A stretch of DNA of 64,000 nucleotides from Dinoroseobacter sp013215265 (GTDB lineage Bacteria; Pseudomonadota; Alphaproteobacteria; Rhodobacterales; Rhodobacteraceae). Made by a program: the position numbers and the translations under genes. The DNA is taken from NCBI GenBank assembly GCA_963691755.1, contig OY829366.1, positions 1,240,001 to 1,304,000 of the forward strand, written 5' to 3'. Position 1 is the stretch's first letter, and every line of letters begins with the position of its first letter. Shown here in pieces: positions 49,930 to 58,977 of the stretch. The notes below the pieces were generated by a model. The model was not told where the DNA came from. It saw only the letters and a list, made by a program, of their open reading frames with translations, and ran no database searches.

Positions 49930-51561
49930 ATGAACCGAACAACTCTTGCCTCCTTTGCACGCCGTTTGAACGCGTCTGATCTTTCAACATCGTTAAATCC
50001 CAAGGGTATCACCCTTGATCGGTGGCGGATTGAGCTGCTCTCGGGTTTGACGGTGGCGCTGGCGCTTGTGCCTGAAGCGGTCGCATTCTCGTTTGTTGCT
50101 GGCGTAAACCCGCTTGTTGGGCTCTATGCGGCTTTCATTGTCGGTCTGATCACGGCACTGATCGGTGGCCGACCTGGAATGATCTCTGGGGCAACGGGTG
50201 CCCTAGCGGTTGTTATGGTCAGCCTTGTTGCGCAACACGGCGTCGAGTACCTGTTTGCCACAGTGGTTCTGATGGGCATCATCCAAATTGCATCTGGCAT
50301 ATTCAAACTGGGCAAATTTATTCGCTTGGTGCCGCACCCTGTGATGCTGGGCTTTGTCAACGGTCTGGCGATCGTGATCTTTCTGGCGCAGCTCACGCAG
50401 TTTCAAGTGCCTGGCACGGCTGAGGTTTCAGGGCACGGCATGTCAGGGGGAGAGTGGCTCAGTGGTTGGCCGCTGGCGCTGATGCTTGCGCTTGTTGCTT
50501 TGACGATGGCAGTGATCTGGGCCGTACCGAAAATTACGTCTGCAATTCCCGCACCACTTGCGGGTATCTTGGTAGTGGCCGCCATTGTGATTGTTTTTGG
50601 CATCGATGTGCCGCGGGTTGGTGATATGGCCTCAATCCAGGGTGGATTGCCAAGCTTCCACATTCCGACGGTGCCACTGACCTGGGAAACTTTTGAGATA
50701 ATTCTTCCCTATGCCTTCATCCTCGCGGCTATCGGTTTGATCGAAAGCCTTCTGACGCTGAACCTTGTGGGTGAGATGACCAATGAACGTGGTGGTGCCA
50801 GCCAGGAATGTGTCGCTCAGGGAGTTGCCAACACCGTGACAGGATTCTTTGGTGGCATGGGCGGGTGTGCGATGATCGGGCAATCCATGATCAACGTGAA
50901 ATCAGGCGGTCGTACGCGCATCGCTGGGATCGCGGCAGCGCTGTTCTTGCTGGTATTCATCCTTTTCGCCGCGCCGCTTATCGAACAAATACCCTTGGCC
51001 GCGCTGGTTGGTGTGATGTTCATGGTGGTGATCGGAACGTTTGCTTGGAACTCGCTGCGGATCTTGCGCAAAGTTCCTACTACCGATGCGGTGGTCATCG
51101 TCCTGGTAACAGTGGTAACTGTAATGACAGATCTTGCGACCGCGGTTGTCGTGGGTGTGATCGTATCCGCTTTGGCTTACGCTTGGTCCAACGCGACACG
51201 CATTCACGCAAAAGTATACGAAACGCCGGAAGGCGCGAAGGTCTATCAGATCCAGGGGCCATTGTTTTTCGGATCAGCAGACGGCTTTGTCGAGTTGTTC
51301 ACACCGGAACAGGATCCTCAGCGCGTTGTCATCGATTTTGCGGATAGTCGTGTAGCTGATCAGTCTGCACTGCAGGCTATTGAGACGATTGCCGCCAAGT
51401 ATCAGGGCGCTGGAAAGAAGATTGAGCTGCGGCACCTGAGCCGAGATTGTCACCAGTTGCTGAATAAGGCAGGTCAGCTGATGGTCGACAGCGAAGATGA
51501 CCCAACCTACGAGATTGCCGCGAACTACGGTGTCCGTACGGGCATCCTCGGCGGGCACTGA
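49930..51561 (+). CDS. SulP family anion transporter with STAS domain
   Basis: A 543-residue inner-membrane carrier for sulfate, bicarbonate or a related anion. The transmembrane core (about 30-420) has LVPEAVAFSFVAGVNPLVGLYAAF and GMISGATGALAVVM typical of SulP, and the C-terminal STAS domain (about 440-540) has VVIDFADSRVADQSALQAIE. The ATG at 49930 starts MNRTTLASFARR; the frame is open to 49498 antisense to mtnP, which is not coding. Convergent with the flavin reductase. Confidence 0.92.
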   Translation: MNRTTLASFARRLNASDLSTSLNPKGITLDRWRIELLSGLTVALALVPEAVAFSFVAGVNPLVGLYAAFIVGLITALIGGRPGMISGATGALAVVMVSLVAQHGVEYLFATVVLMGIIQIASGIFKLGKFIRLVPHPVMLGFVNGLAIVIFLAQLTQFQVPGTAEVSGHGMSGGEWLSGWPLALMLALVALTMAVIWAVPKITSAIPAPLAGILVVAAIVIVFGIDVPRVGDMASIQGGLPSFHIPTVPLTWETFEIILPYAFILAAIGLIESLLTLNLVGEMTNERGGASQECVAQGVANTVTGFFGGMGGCAMIGQSMINVKSGGRTRIAGIAAALFLLVFILFAAPLIEQIPLAALVGVMFMVVIGTFAWNSLRILRKVPTTDAVVIVLVTVVTVMTDLATAVVVGVIVSALAYAWSNATRIHAKVYETPEGAKVYQIQGPLFFGSADGFVELFTPEQDPQRVVIDFADSRVADQSALQAIETIAAKYQGAGKKIELRHLSRDCHQLLNKAGQLMVDSEDDPTYEIAANYGVRTGILGGH

Positions 51562-51565
51562 CCCC

Positions 51566-52171
51566 TTATTCGCCCGGACGCTTCAGAGAGAACAGTTCCG
51601 ACACCTTGGTGTAATCGCGATACCCGAGCCGGGCGAGCGGATTAAAAGTCGTGACGTCAAACATACCGTCTACGAGGCAATCGTCCCGGAGATGAATGCC
51701 AACGACCTCGCCAAATACGGCGAAATTTGCAGCACCTTCCAAGGTCACGATCTGGGTGAGCTTGCATTCCAAATTTGCCGGGGCATTCGCTACCCTTGAG
51801 CAGGCGATGGTTTCGCAAGCGACGCGCTCAACGCCCGCCTTTTCAAACTCATCAACCTCGCGCGGCCATGGGCCTGAACTAACGTTCATGACATCGCGCA
51901 TCGCGTATTCGACAACGTTGACGCAAAAGACACCGGTATCCCGTATGTTTGAAACGCTGTCTTTAGTGTCGCCTCGATCGGGTTTCGAGCTTGTCGACGC
52001 AAACATGACCTGTGGCGGCACATAAGCGACGGCGTTGAAGAATGAATAAGGAGCAAGGTTTTCCGACCCATCAGCCCCGCGAGTTGAGATCCACCCAATA
52101 GGTCGCGGCGATACAATGGCATTGAATGGATTGTGCGGCAGACCGTGGCCATCTTCGGGTTTATAAAACAC
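51566..52171 (-). CDS. Flavin reductase-like (FMN-binding split barrel) protein
   Basis: A 201-residue protein of the flavin reductase-like domain family. NPFNAIVSPRPIGWISTRGADGSENLAPYSFFNA and GVFCVNVVEYAMRDVMN match the FMN-binding barrel, and the C-terminal FNPLARLGYRDYTKV is common in this subgroup. GTG 52171 is chosen since AGGAG lies 8 bases upstream and family members begin FYxPEDGHGLPHNPF. Electron donor and partner unknown. Divergent from the GNAT gene. Confidence 0.87.
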   Translation of the reverse strand: MFYKPEDGHGLPHNPFNAIVSPRPIGWISTRGADGSENLAPYSFFNAVAYVPPQVMFASTSSKPDRGDTKDSVSNIRDTGVFCVNVVEYAMRDVMNVSSGPWPREVDEFEKAGVERVACETIACSRVANAPANLECKLTQIVTLEGAANFAVFGEVVGIHLRDDCLVDGMFDVTTFNPLARLGYRDYTKVSELFSLKRPGE

Positions 52172-52245
52172 GTGCCGACTCCTCTTTGCTTGGGCCCTTT
52201 GCACGTGCTAGGGCCGCGCGGCGGAAAGGGCAAGGAACAGACATC

Positions 52246-52731
52246 GTGCGACTGCGCTCAGAACAGGCGAAGGACCGTTGGGAGGTCGAAGCGCTCTATG
52301 ACTTGTGCTTTGCACCGGGGCGCGAAGCCTTGTCGTCCTACCGATTGCGTGATGGCGTGGAGAAAGTCGCAAACCTGTGCCTCGTTGCGCGGGATGAGCT
52401 CGATATTCTGGGTGGTGCGATCCGCTATTGGCCTGTGACTGTTTCAGGAAAGCGCGTTTTGTTGCTGGGGCCAATCGCAGTTCACCCGACCCGACAGGGG
52501 GAAGGTTTGGGCGGGCACTTGATGCGAGAAAGCCTTAAGAAAGCGAAGGCTTCAGGCTGGAAGCGCGTGCTATTGGTGGGGGATGCGCCTTACTATAACC
52601 GACATGGCTTCACCCGCCTCGACGGGGTTGTGATGCCGCCCCCAACCAACCCGGAGCGTGTTTTGGGTTTGGCACTGGATGATGGCGCATGGGATTGCGT
52701 TGTGGGTACGGTAGAGAAATTAGACTTGTAA
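52246..52731 (+). CDS. GNAT-family N-acetyltransferase (YhbS-like)
   Basis: A 161-residue acetyltransferase. LLLGPIAVHPTRQGEGLGGHLMRESL holds the acetyl-CoA binding Q/R-x-x-G-x-G/A loop, and GDAPYYNRHGFTRL is the closing strand found in YhbS-type proteins. The GTG start at 52246 has AAGGA 9 bases upstream; longer reading would run into the divergent flavin reductase leader. Substrate unknown. Confidence 0.87.
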   Translation: MRLRSEQAKDRWEVEALYDLCFAPGREALSSYRLRDGVEKVANLCLVARDELDILGGAIRYWPVTVSGKRVLLLGPIAVHPTRQGEGLGGHLMRESLKKAKASGWKRVLLVGDAPYYNRHGFTRLDGVVMPPPTNPERVLGLALDDGAWDCVVGTVEKLDL

Positions 52732-52784
52732 CACCGGGATTTGTGCCCACCTGTTCTTAAGGCGCACAAAGACCTGAGGACCAA

Positions 52785-53558
52785 ATGACCGGCACCGAGA
52801 TTGTTCCGACAACACCTGACCGCGACGCAGTCTTAGATGCGTTGGCTGCACGATATCGTAGTGCCAATGGCGTTGGCATGCAGGTGCTTGGGTTATTGGG
52901 TGGTCAAGCCGAAGGAGTGCTGAAGCGGCTTCCGAAAGGCGTTACGGATCAGATGGATAACGTTACACGGGCTGCCTTGGAAACTGCCTTCGACGTTGCC
53001 GCACGATCCCGGGATGCTTTGCCGGATCAAAAAGACTGGCTGAACACCGTTGTGACCATGGGAACTGGTGCTATGGGTGGATTTGGCGGCTTGCCTTCAG
53101 CAGTAGCTGAACTGCCCGTCACCACAACTGTCATCTTACGCGCAGTTCAGGGAATTGCAGTCGAACACGGCTTTGACCCGACAGAGGAGACCACCCGCAT
53201 GGACTGTGTGCAAGTCTTTGCCGCTGCAGGTCCTTTGTCGGAAGATGATGGTATTGATACCAGTTTTTTGTCGATGAGACTGGGACTTACAGGTGCAACG
53301 GTGCAAAGCCTTTTGACCCGCGTAGCACCTCGGCTGGCAACTGTCCTTGGACAGAAACTGGCCGCGCAAACTGTGCCGGTTCTGGGGGCTGTGGTCGGCG
53401 CTGCGATAAACTATGCCTTCACCAGCTACTATCAGGACATGGCCCGCATCCACTTTGGTTTGCGAAAACTCTCTGATGCGTTGGGCGAAGATCGTGCTGC
53501 GCTGATCGAAGATTTCCGCCAACGTGTTGAGCGCCCAAAGATAAGACAAGCGGGCTAA
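52785..53558 (+). CDS. EcsC family protein
   Basis: A 257-residue protein with the EcsC domain over most of its length: DNVTRAALETAFDVAARS, GGFGGLPSAVAELPVTTTVILRAVQGIA and the C-terminal VLGAVVGAAINYAFTSYYQDMARIHFGLRKL. EcsC proteins were first linked to ABC exporters in Bacillus; the role in proteobacteria is unknown. Lies 53 bp after the GNAT gene. It is the last core-like gene before accessory DNA. Confidence 0.9.
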   Translation: MTGTEIVPTTPDRDAVLDALAARYRSANGVGMQVLGLLGGQAEGVLKRLPKGVTDQMDNVTRAALETAFDVAARSRDALPDQKDWLNTVVTMGTGAMGGFGGLPSAVAELPVTTTVILRAVQGIAVEHGFDPTEETTRMDCVQVFAAAGPLSEDDGIDTSFLSMRLGLTGATVQSLLTRVAPRLATVLGQKLAAQTVPVLGAVVGAAINYAFTSYYQDMARIHFGLRKLSDALGEDRAALIEDFRQRVERPKIRQAG

Positions 53559-53896
53559 ATTGACAGAATGTGAACCTATGTTCCATTCGAATTTGGACAT
53601 TGTGAACTCTTTGAGCTGTGCCACGACAGAAACAATGCTCAATCCGGGATAACCCGGGATAATCTGGGATAAAGTGGGATGAGATCGTGCAAGCGGCGGA
53701 TTTCTTGAGGTTGTGCGTGATACTTACCCTGAGGCCATCGGCTGAATTCAGAGAAGCTGCCGCGACACAAAAATGATCAATCCAGAGCGTTGCAAAGGCC
53801 TTGCAGGCCCGGAAACCGATAAATTATGGGGGTATTTTGCGGGGCTGAAACGGCCTGGAAACTTGCCCGTAAAACCTCAGCCCTCTTTCGCGCGGA
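53559..53896. other. 338-bp non-coding junction between the core and the prophage relic
   Basis: No gene seen. Holds four 10-bp repeats at 53641-53680. A hairpin GGCCTTGCAGGCC occurs near 53798-53810. No tRNA or clear attachment-site duplication was found. The junction of host and phage DNA is somewhere here; base composition becomes clearly GC-richer to the right. Confidence 0.5.
53641..53680 (+). repeat. Four tandem 10-bp repeats (consensus AAtCcGGGAT)
   Basis: The 40 bases split exactly into AATCCGGGAT, AACCCGGGAT, AATCTGGGAT and AAAGTGGGAT. GGGAT is invariant and the period is one turn of the DNA helix, which would place bound protein on one face. Located 83 bp after the EcsC stop, at the prophage edge. 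Confidence 0.75.
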
Positions 53897-54361
53897 TCAG
53901 GTTGCTTGTGCTGGTGTTCCCCAGTAGTCGGGTTGTTTCATGCGCAGGATATCCCAAGGCGGTGTCCAGCCTTTGCCGGTCTCGTCGGGCCAGCCCTGCC
54001 GGGCGGCGGCGTCTTCCTGATCGGTATCGAGTGCGTCCATCCCGTGACGCTCCGCCCAGGCCTCGATATACACGATGGCTTCGGTGACCGAGATGCGCAG
54101 GCGCTCGGTCTCCTCGGGTGTCGGCGGCTCTTTGCCGTAGATGAAGTGCAATTGCTCAGTCAGCACGACGAGTTCAACTCGCAGAGCATGGCCAAAACGA
54201 CTGCGCCTGCTTCCCGATCCGGTTTTCAGAATATCACGAAGTGAGTTCAAGTTGTCCCGCGTGGAGTCCAGATCCTCCCAAAGCCCTGTGGGGAATGCCG
54301 GTCCAGAAGGCACCTTCATCGGCTCCAGGACAAGTGGGTCGGGTTCTAACTGTCGAGCCAT
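53897..54361 (-). CDS. Uncharacterised prophage protein downstream of the head morphogenesis gene
   Basis: A 154-residue, charged, mainly helical protein with no family I can name. It overlaps the MuF-type gene by 16 bp and is the last gene of the relic. The middle (LREILKTG-like to LTEQLHFIYGKEPPTPEETERLRISVTEAI) looks like a helical hairpin. Its GC-rich codon use matches the other prophage genes. A role next to head morphogenesis is inferred from position only. Confidence 0.65.
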   Translation of the reverse strand: MARQLEPDPLVLEPMKVPSGPAFPTGLWEDLDSTRDNLNSLRDILKTGSGSRRSRFGHALRVELVVLTEQLHFIYGKEPPTPEETERLRISVTEAIVYIEAWAERHGMDALDTDQEDAAARQGWPDETGKGWTPPWDILRMKQPDYWGTPAQAT

Positions 54362-55749
54362 CGCACAAGCCCTTCGATAAACGCCTCCATGCGGTCTTCG
54401 CCGAAGCGCATGAGGTTGACACGGCTGCCTCCGGCGATGGCGTGACTATAGTCAACAAGATCTGCACGGTCCAGCGCGCTGGCGGAAGCGTGGCCGGCCA
54501 GCTTGCGCAGGCTGGCCTCGTCCATGTCGAGAGTGCTGGCTTCTTCGCGCAGACGCGCCCAGGCGAGTTGCCAGAGACGATCCGCATAATAACCAAGCCC
54601 GGCGCGCGGATTACTGGCGCGGTAGAGGGAGCCATCATGTCCGACAGCGACGGCCCGGATCATGCCAGGGTTGGCCTCAAGGCTTCTCATATCTGCGCGG
54701 GAAAGCGGCCACGAATCCGGGTGATTGTGAACGACGCCGATCTGGCGTTCTGCATCGGCGAGCGCCGCTTTGAGGGAGGCGCTGAACTCGACTCTTTTTC
54801 TCTCTGATTGTTCCACCCACGCGACCGGCACGACCCCATCCGGGCCGCCAGCGCTTTGGGCTTCACCCGCACCAAGATCTAGTGCGGCTAGATGCTCGTT
54901 GCCAGTTCTAAGGCCCCGCCTGCGGGCCTCGTTGATCAACCCAAGCTCGACCCCGCGTGCCTCAGGTGTCAGATCAACCGCGATCTGATCGTGGCGTCCC
55001 TGATCGGAGAGGAAGGCGGCCCCGGGGTTGGTGTCGAAGCCGGGGGTGATGCCTGTGGGCACTTGCGCTCTGCGCCCAGTCCTTGGGTCTTCCCATGTCC
55101 GGGTCTCCACGGGCGGATTGGTCGTGACGGTGAGACCTCTGCGTTTGACGGCCGCTTCGCTCAACTGGCGCACTGTACAGGCACAGAACCAGCCGTTGGG
55201 CGGGAAGTGCGTGGCCCAGAACGGGTGATCGACGGGGATGACGAGATCGTGAAAGGGCTTATGTTCATCCCGCGCACTGACCCGCTGCAATTGGATGTAC
55301 TGCAGATAGGGGAAGGCGTCGCGGGTCCGCTGGATGCGCATCCAGCGCCCGGCAGCATAGGCGGTGCGCATGTTGGTGTCGAAGATCACCCGGAGCCTTC
55401 GGGCGGAGCCGAGTTGCACCTCGCGGGTCTCGCCGGTCAGCGGATCGGTTATGGTTTTGCGCCCCCACCAACCCTGGCGTCTGAGTTCCGGTTCCAGACC
55501 TGCGCGGAACTCTTCCAAGGTCTGGCCTTCGGCGATGGCTCGCTCCACTGCATCGCGCATGGTGCGCAGGATGTCGTCCTGCATGGCCTTGGCGACGACG
55601 AAGCCGCGCGCGTGGGAGGCTCCCCACCAGTCACGGTGGGAAAAGCGGGCCTCGGGCGGTGCAAAGCCTTTCGAGCGGAAGTATTCCAGCGCTTCGGACG
55701 GCGTGACAGACGTCGGTATGACGAGAGGCTTCAGGTCGACAACCATCAA
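54346..55749 (-). CDS. Mu gpF-like phage head morphogenesis protein with C-terminal JAMM-like domain
   Basis: A 467-residue protein. The N-terminal half carries the Phage_Mu_F domain (about 50-200): NMRTAYAAGRWMRIQRTRDAFPYLQY, DEHKPFHDLVIPVDHPFW and PPNGWFCACTVRQLSE. In the C-terminal part, NEHLAALDLG (Glu285), then HNHPDSWPLSRAD (His341, His343, Ser350, Asp353), reproduces the JAB/JAMM metal-site pattern E...HxH(P)x5-6SxxD in the RadC-like HNHP form. The last 100 residues are of unknown fold. Such extensions on MuF proteins sometimes act as toxins or proteases; the activity here is inferred. Follows the portal gene at 22 bp. Confidence 0.83.
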   Translation of the reverse strand: MMVVDLKPLVIPTSVTPSEALEYFRSKGFAPPEARFSHRDWWGASHARGFVVAKAMQDDILRTMRDAVERAIAEGQTLEEFRAGLEPELRRQGWWGRKTITDPLTGETREVQLGSARRLRVIFDTNMRTAYAAGRWMRIQRTRDAFPYLQYIQLQRVSARDEHKPFHDLVIPVDHPFWATHFPPNGWFCACTVRQLSEAAVKRRGLTVTTNPPVETRTWEDPRTGRRAQVPTGITPGFDTNPGAAFLSDQGRHDQIAVDLTPEARGVELGLINEARRRGLRTGNEHLAALDLGAGEAQSAGGPDGVVPVAWVEQSERKRVEFSASLKAALADAERQIGVVHNHPDSWPLSRADMRSLEANPGMIRAVAVGHDGSLYRASNPRAGLGYYADRLWQLAWARLREEASTLDMDEASLRKLAGHASASALDRADLVDYSHAIAGGSRVNLMRFGEDRMEAFIEGLVRWLDS

Positions 55750-55771
55750 TTAAGCCCGAGCTACTTTTGCT

Positions 55772-57280
55772 TCAACCATCCTCGTCCGCCTCATCGGGTT
55801 CGATTGGCGCGCCTGCGGCCCCGGCCAGCGATGCGGCAAAGTCGGCCCTCGCGATAAGGCTGGCGAGGGTTTCCGGGGACGGCTGATCCTCAAGGCCGTC
55901 AAGGCGCGCGCGCAGGTCTTCGAGGTTTGTTGCTTCCGCAAGGACCTCATCGATAGGGTCCAAGATCGGCGCAGCGGTTGCGGTGGCGATGTCCTCCCCA
56001 AGCAGGTGGTTGACCAGATCGTCGATGGCCGTGCGCGGGGTGACTGGCTGTGCGGCCAACATGACGGGAGGCATTTCTTCGGATCGGGTCGGCGGGGTGG
56101 CCAGAGGCCCCCGCTCCCACTCACCGCCATAGACCCGCTCGACATAGGCCGGCGTGGGCCGGAGTCCTGATGCGGCAGCGATGGTGGCATCCCGAGAGGC
56201 GCGGGCGACGAGGTCCTCGGGCGGTGCGGTGTCGCGTGAGAGGCGCGGGACGGCGGCACCGGGAAAGTTCCAGCCCGTCAGCCATGTCGCCACAGAGGCA
56301 CGGAGCGCGTCACAGACCCGCCGCGCGTCAGCGGTCACGAGGCGTTCCAGCACCTTCATATGCACTTCACCCGTGCCCACATGCGGGCCGATCTCGGCGG
56401 TGCCGTGCTGGCCGACAATGGCGTCGGCGATCATACGGTCCATGTCGCGGGTAAAGAGGTTGAAGTCACCGCCTGCGCGCGCCTGAGCCTCCAGCACGTC
56501 AATAGCCTGTCCTTCCTTCAGGAGTAATCCGGTGCCATTTCGGATGGCCGCAAGAGCATCAAGCGCCGCTTGTTGTTCAGCTTGCGTCGGCTTTTGGCCG
56601 AGCGTCACATAAGCCACGGGTACGCCGAAGCGTTCAAGCGCCGCGGCCCAGCCGGAATACCCCATCCGCTTGAACCAAACTGGCCAGAAGCACCAGTTTG
56701 CAATGCCGGGGCCGTGAGGCTCGCCCCCATGGCTGCGCGGGTTGGTCAGCAGGGTGAACTTTGCGGGCGGCAGCGCTTGACCGGCCGGTTTGGCGCGGGT
56801 GACCAGCAGCGGCTCCTGCGTGCGCGTGTCCCAGCGGATTATACGGGGGTCACGGACCTTGAGATCAGCGAGACGGACACGGCCACCATCGATGTCCCAG
56901 ATCGCTTCTGCGACGGCATAGCCATACCAGATCGCATGAAGCAGTTCGCGGGTGATCCGGTCTATTCCTATGGCCTCCATTTGGTCGACGAGGTCTTCAG
57001 CGGCCAACCGGTCGCGCCGCGCCGTCCCGCCCGGCTCAATCTCAAGGGGTGGGGCGACACCAGCATCAAGCCGCTGGCTAAGCATCGCGCGCACATGCGT
57101 ATCTGCGAGCGTTGCCTCAAAGAGATCAATGGTCCCGTTCGCTCCCCACGCCATGCGGGGATCAAGCGACACCGCGCTGCGCCAGGCCGCGCTCTGGTCC
57201 CAGCTGCTGTGACCAACGGTGCCATAATCGGCTGGGGCGGCAATTTCGCCGGTATCGGGCCGTTCAGGTGTTTCGGCCAT
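55772..57280 (-). CDS. Mu gp29-like (DUF935) portal protein
   Basis: A 502-residue phage portal of the DUF935 family used by Mu-like phages: forms the vertex ring through which DNA is packaged. Family marks include MAWGANGTIDLFEATLADTHVRAMLSQRL, RVRLADLKVRDPRIIRWD, RSHGGEPHGPGIANWCFWPVWFKR and WAAALERFGVPVAYVTLG. The C-terminal 90 residues are Ala/Pro-rich. The start overlaps the terminase stop by one base. Very GC-rich, unlike the neighbouring host genes. Confidence 0.88.
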   Translation of the reverse strand: MAETPERPDTGEIAAPADYGTVGHSSWDQSAAWRSAVSLDPRMAWGANGTIDLFEATLADTHVRAMLSQRLDAGVAPPLEIEPGGTARRDRLAAEDLVDQMEAIGIDRITRELLHAIWYGYAVAEAIWDIDGGRVRLADLKVRDPRIIRWDTRTQEPLLVTRAKPAGQALPPAKFTLLTNPRSHGGEPHGPGIANWCFWPVWFKRMGYSGWAAALERFGVPVAYVTLGQKPTQAEQQAALDALAAIRNGTGLLLKEGQAIDVLEAQARAGGDFNLFTRDMDRMIADAIVGQHGTAEIGPHVGTGEVHMKVLERLVTADARRVCDALRASVATWLTGWNFPGAAVPRLSRDTAPPEDLVARASRDATIAAASGLRPTPAYVERVYGGEWERGPLATPPTRSEEMPPVMLAAQPVTPRTAIDDLVNHLLGEDIATATAAPILDPIDEVLAEATNLEDLRARLDGLEDQPSPETLASLIARADFAASLAGAAGAPIEPDEADEDG

Positions 57281-58517
57281 TATCGTCTCCAGGGATCAAT
57301 TTCTGCGAGGTGTGAGGTAACCACACCCCGAACGGGGTCCGTGCCCCAGCCGCCCATACCGCCCCAGCCATCAAATGCAGCGAGGCGATCTTCGCCAACC
57401 ATGGCGTCAAACGGACCGGTCATATCTGCCGCGCCGAGCACGGCCAGCGCCAGTGCCCAGAACCGGTCGGCATGTCCGTCCGTACCTGCGCGGTCGGCCA
57501 CAAGCCGGGGCGCGCCACTGGCCCCGGGTTCGGCGCGCACGGCGTGGAGATCGGCACGAAGGGCGTTGTCGGCGGGAATGCGGATACGACGATCCTCAAA
57601 AGCCTCACGCAATCGCGTTGCGGCATCCAGCTTACGGGGCGCGGTCAGCAAAACGCCCTCGACGGCCATGCGGCCATGTTGATCCTGAAGCCCCTCGACA
57701 ACCGCTTCGCCCATGCCAGTCTGGTCAACGAGGATGCGCAAGGGCCGGTGTGCAGCCACCAGACGCGCCACCTCAGCGCGCTGTTCTGAAAAAGGTGCAT
57801 CACGCAGGGTGACCATCTCGCGCAGCCAGAGCGTGCCCGCCGCCTGCTCAAGCACGGCGGCAACCCAGAGGTCGCGGCGACGGGCAACGTCGACGCCGAT
57901 AAAGACCGGCCCGGAACCTCGTCGGCCCGGCTGGCCCGCTTGGCCATGTTCCGCCGCACCTATGAGATCCCATGTCAGCCAGGCCCCGCCACCGGCTGAG
58001 GGGATGCAGTCAAGTTCTTCAGCTGCATGCCGTCCATATTGCGCACGGATCGCCGCCTCCCAGGCGTGCGCGGCGTCCGTTGTATCCGATTGGCCGGTGA
58101 TCGCCGCGATCCGGGAATAGAGACCCTGACCAACCGCCTCTCTCAGTGTCACGCGGTGCAGGGTGCCAGGCTGGCGTCCTTCGCGGATATCGCGCAGGAG
58201 CGCATTGAACGGGTTGGCCTCGCCGTTGTGGGTGGAGATGACACGAACACGGCCACCCCATGTGTTGAAGGCGAGTGCGGCTTTCAGAACCTCGTCGATA
58301 TCGTCGACAAAAGCAGCCTCATCAATCACGGCCACATCGCCCGGACGACCCTTGCTCCGGAAGCCGCGCGGGCTTGAGGTCATCGCCAGTATTTTTTTGC
58401 CCGACCCCATATTGATGCGGAAAACCTGAATGTCGCGGGCCTCATTATCGAGGAAGGATTCGCCCATCGCCTCGGCCGATATGTTCAGATGCTCGACCCA
58501 GTCGGCACAGTCCTCAA
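57280..58517 (-). pseudogene. Mu gp28-like terminase large subunit, N-terminus lost at the IS3 boundary
   Basis: About 412 codons of a Mu gp28-type terminase remain. The ATPase Walker B and coupling region is kept (DVAVIDEAAFVDDIDEV, RVRVISTHNGEANPFNALL), followed by the RNase-H-like nuclease domain (VFIGVDVARRRDLWVAAVLE, LVDQTGMGEAVVEGL). The Walker A part that should lie upstream is missing: native sequence stops at 58517 where the IS3-family element begins, and it does not resume on the far side. The open frame runs 24 codons into the IS. It is a dead terminase, so the prophage cannot package. Confidence 0.85.
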
Positions 58518-58602
58518 TGTCTGGCGTCAGCGCCCACCGGACAAATTTAGGGGTTTGAGCAACGGAGGATTTCTGGTTCATCGAAGCCATTATGGAGCGA
58601 AG

Positions 58603-58977
58603 ATGAACAAGAAATCCGGAACATCGAAAGACGCCGCTGACAAGCTGGTCAGGTCCATCAAACGAAAGACCCGTAAACAGTATTCAGCGGAAGAAAAAAT
58701 CAGGATTGTCCTGGCCGGCCTGCGCGGCGAGGAGAGCATTGCTGCGCTGTGCCGCCGCGAGGGCATCGCTGAAAGCCTTTATTATTCCTGGTCTAAGGAG
58801 TTCCTCGAAGCTGGGAAGAACCGGCTAGCAGGCGACACCGCCCGTCAGGCAACGGCACCTGAGGTCAAGGAGCTACGATCCGAAGCCTTGGTCCTTAAGG
58901 AGGTCGTCGCCGAGCTGACGCTTGAGAACCGGCTGCTCAAAAAAAGCATGATCGGGGATGGGGAGGACGACGCATGA
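58603..58977 (+). CDS. IS3-family transposase OrfA
   Basis: A 124-residue protein with an N-terminal helix-turn-helix (about 25-65: AEEKIRIVLAGLRGEESIAALCRREGIAESLYYSWSKE) and a C-terminal leucine-zipper-like coiled coil (about 85-115). It recognises the IS ends. GGAG lies 6-9 bases before ATG 58603. The stop overlaps the orfB start as ATGA in the -1 frame, so OrfB can arise by coupled re-initiation or frameshift fusion. Confidence 0.92.
   Translation: MNKKSGTSKDAADKLVRSIKRKTRKQYSAEEKIRIVLAGLRGEESIAALCRREGIAESLYYSWSKEFLEAGKNRLAGDTARQATAPEVKELRSEALVLKEVVAELTLENRLLKKSMIGDGEDDA

Noticed and set aside
53641..53680. Reading the decamer repeats as a CRISPR array
   Set aside because: Units are 10 bp with no spacers; no cas genes in the window.
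53773..54087. Plus-strand open frame at the prophage edge
   Set aside because: Mostly antisense to the 154-residue phage gene, Arg/Ser-rich composition, no family resemblance.
58518..58590. Terminase reading extended to an ATG at 58590
   Set aside because: These 24 codons lie inside the IS3 terminal repeat; the native terminase sequence ends at 58517.
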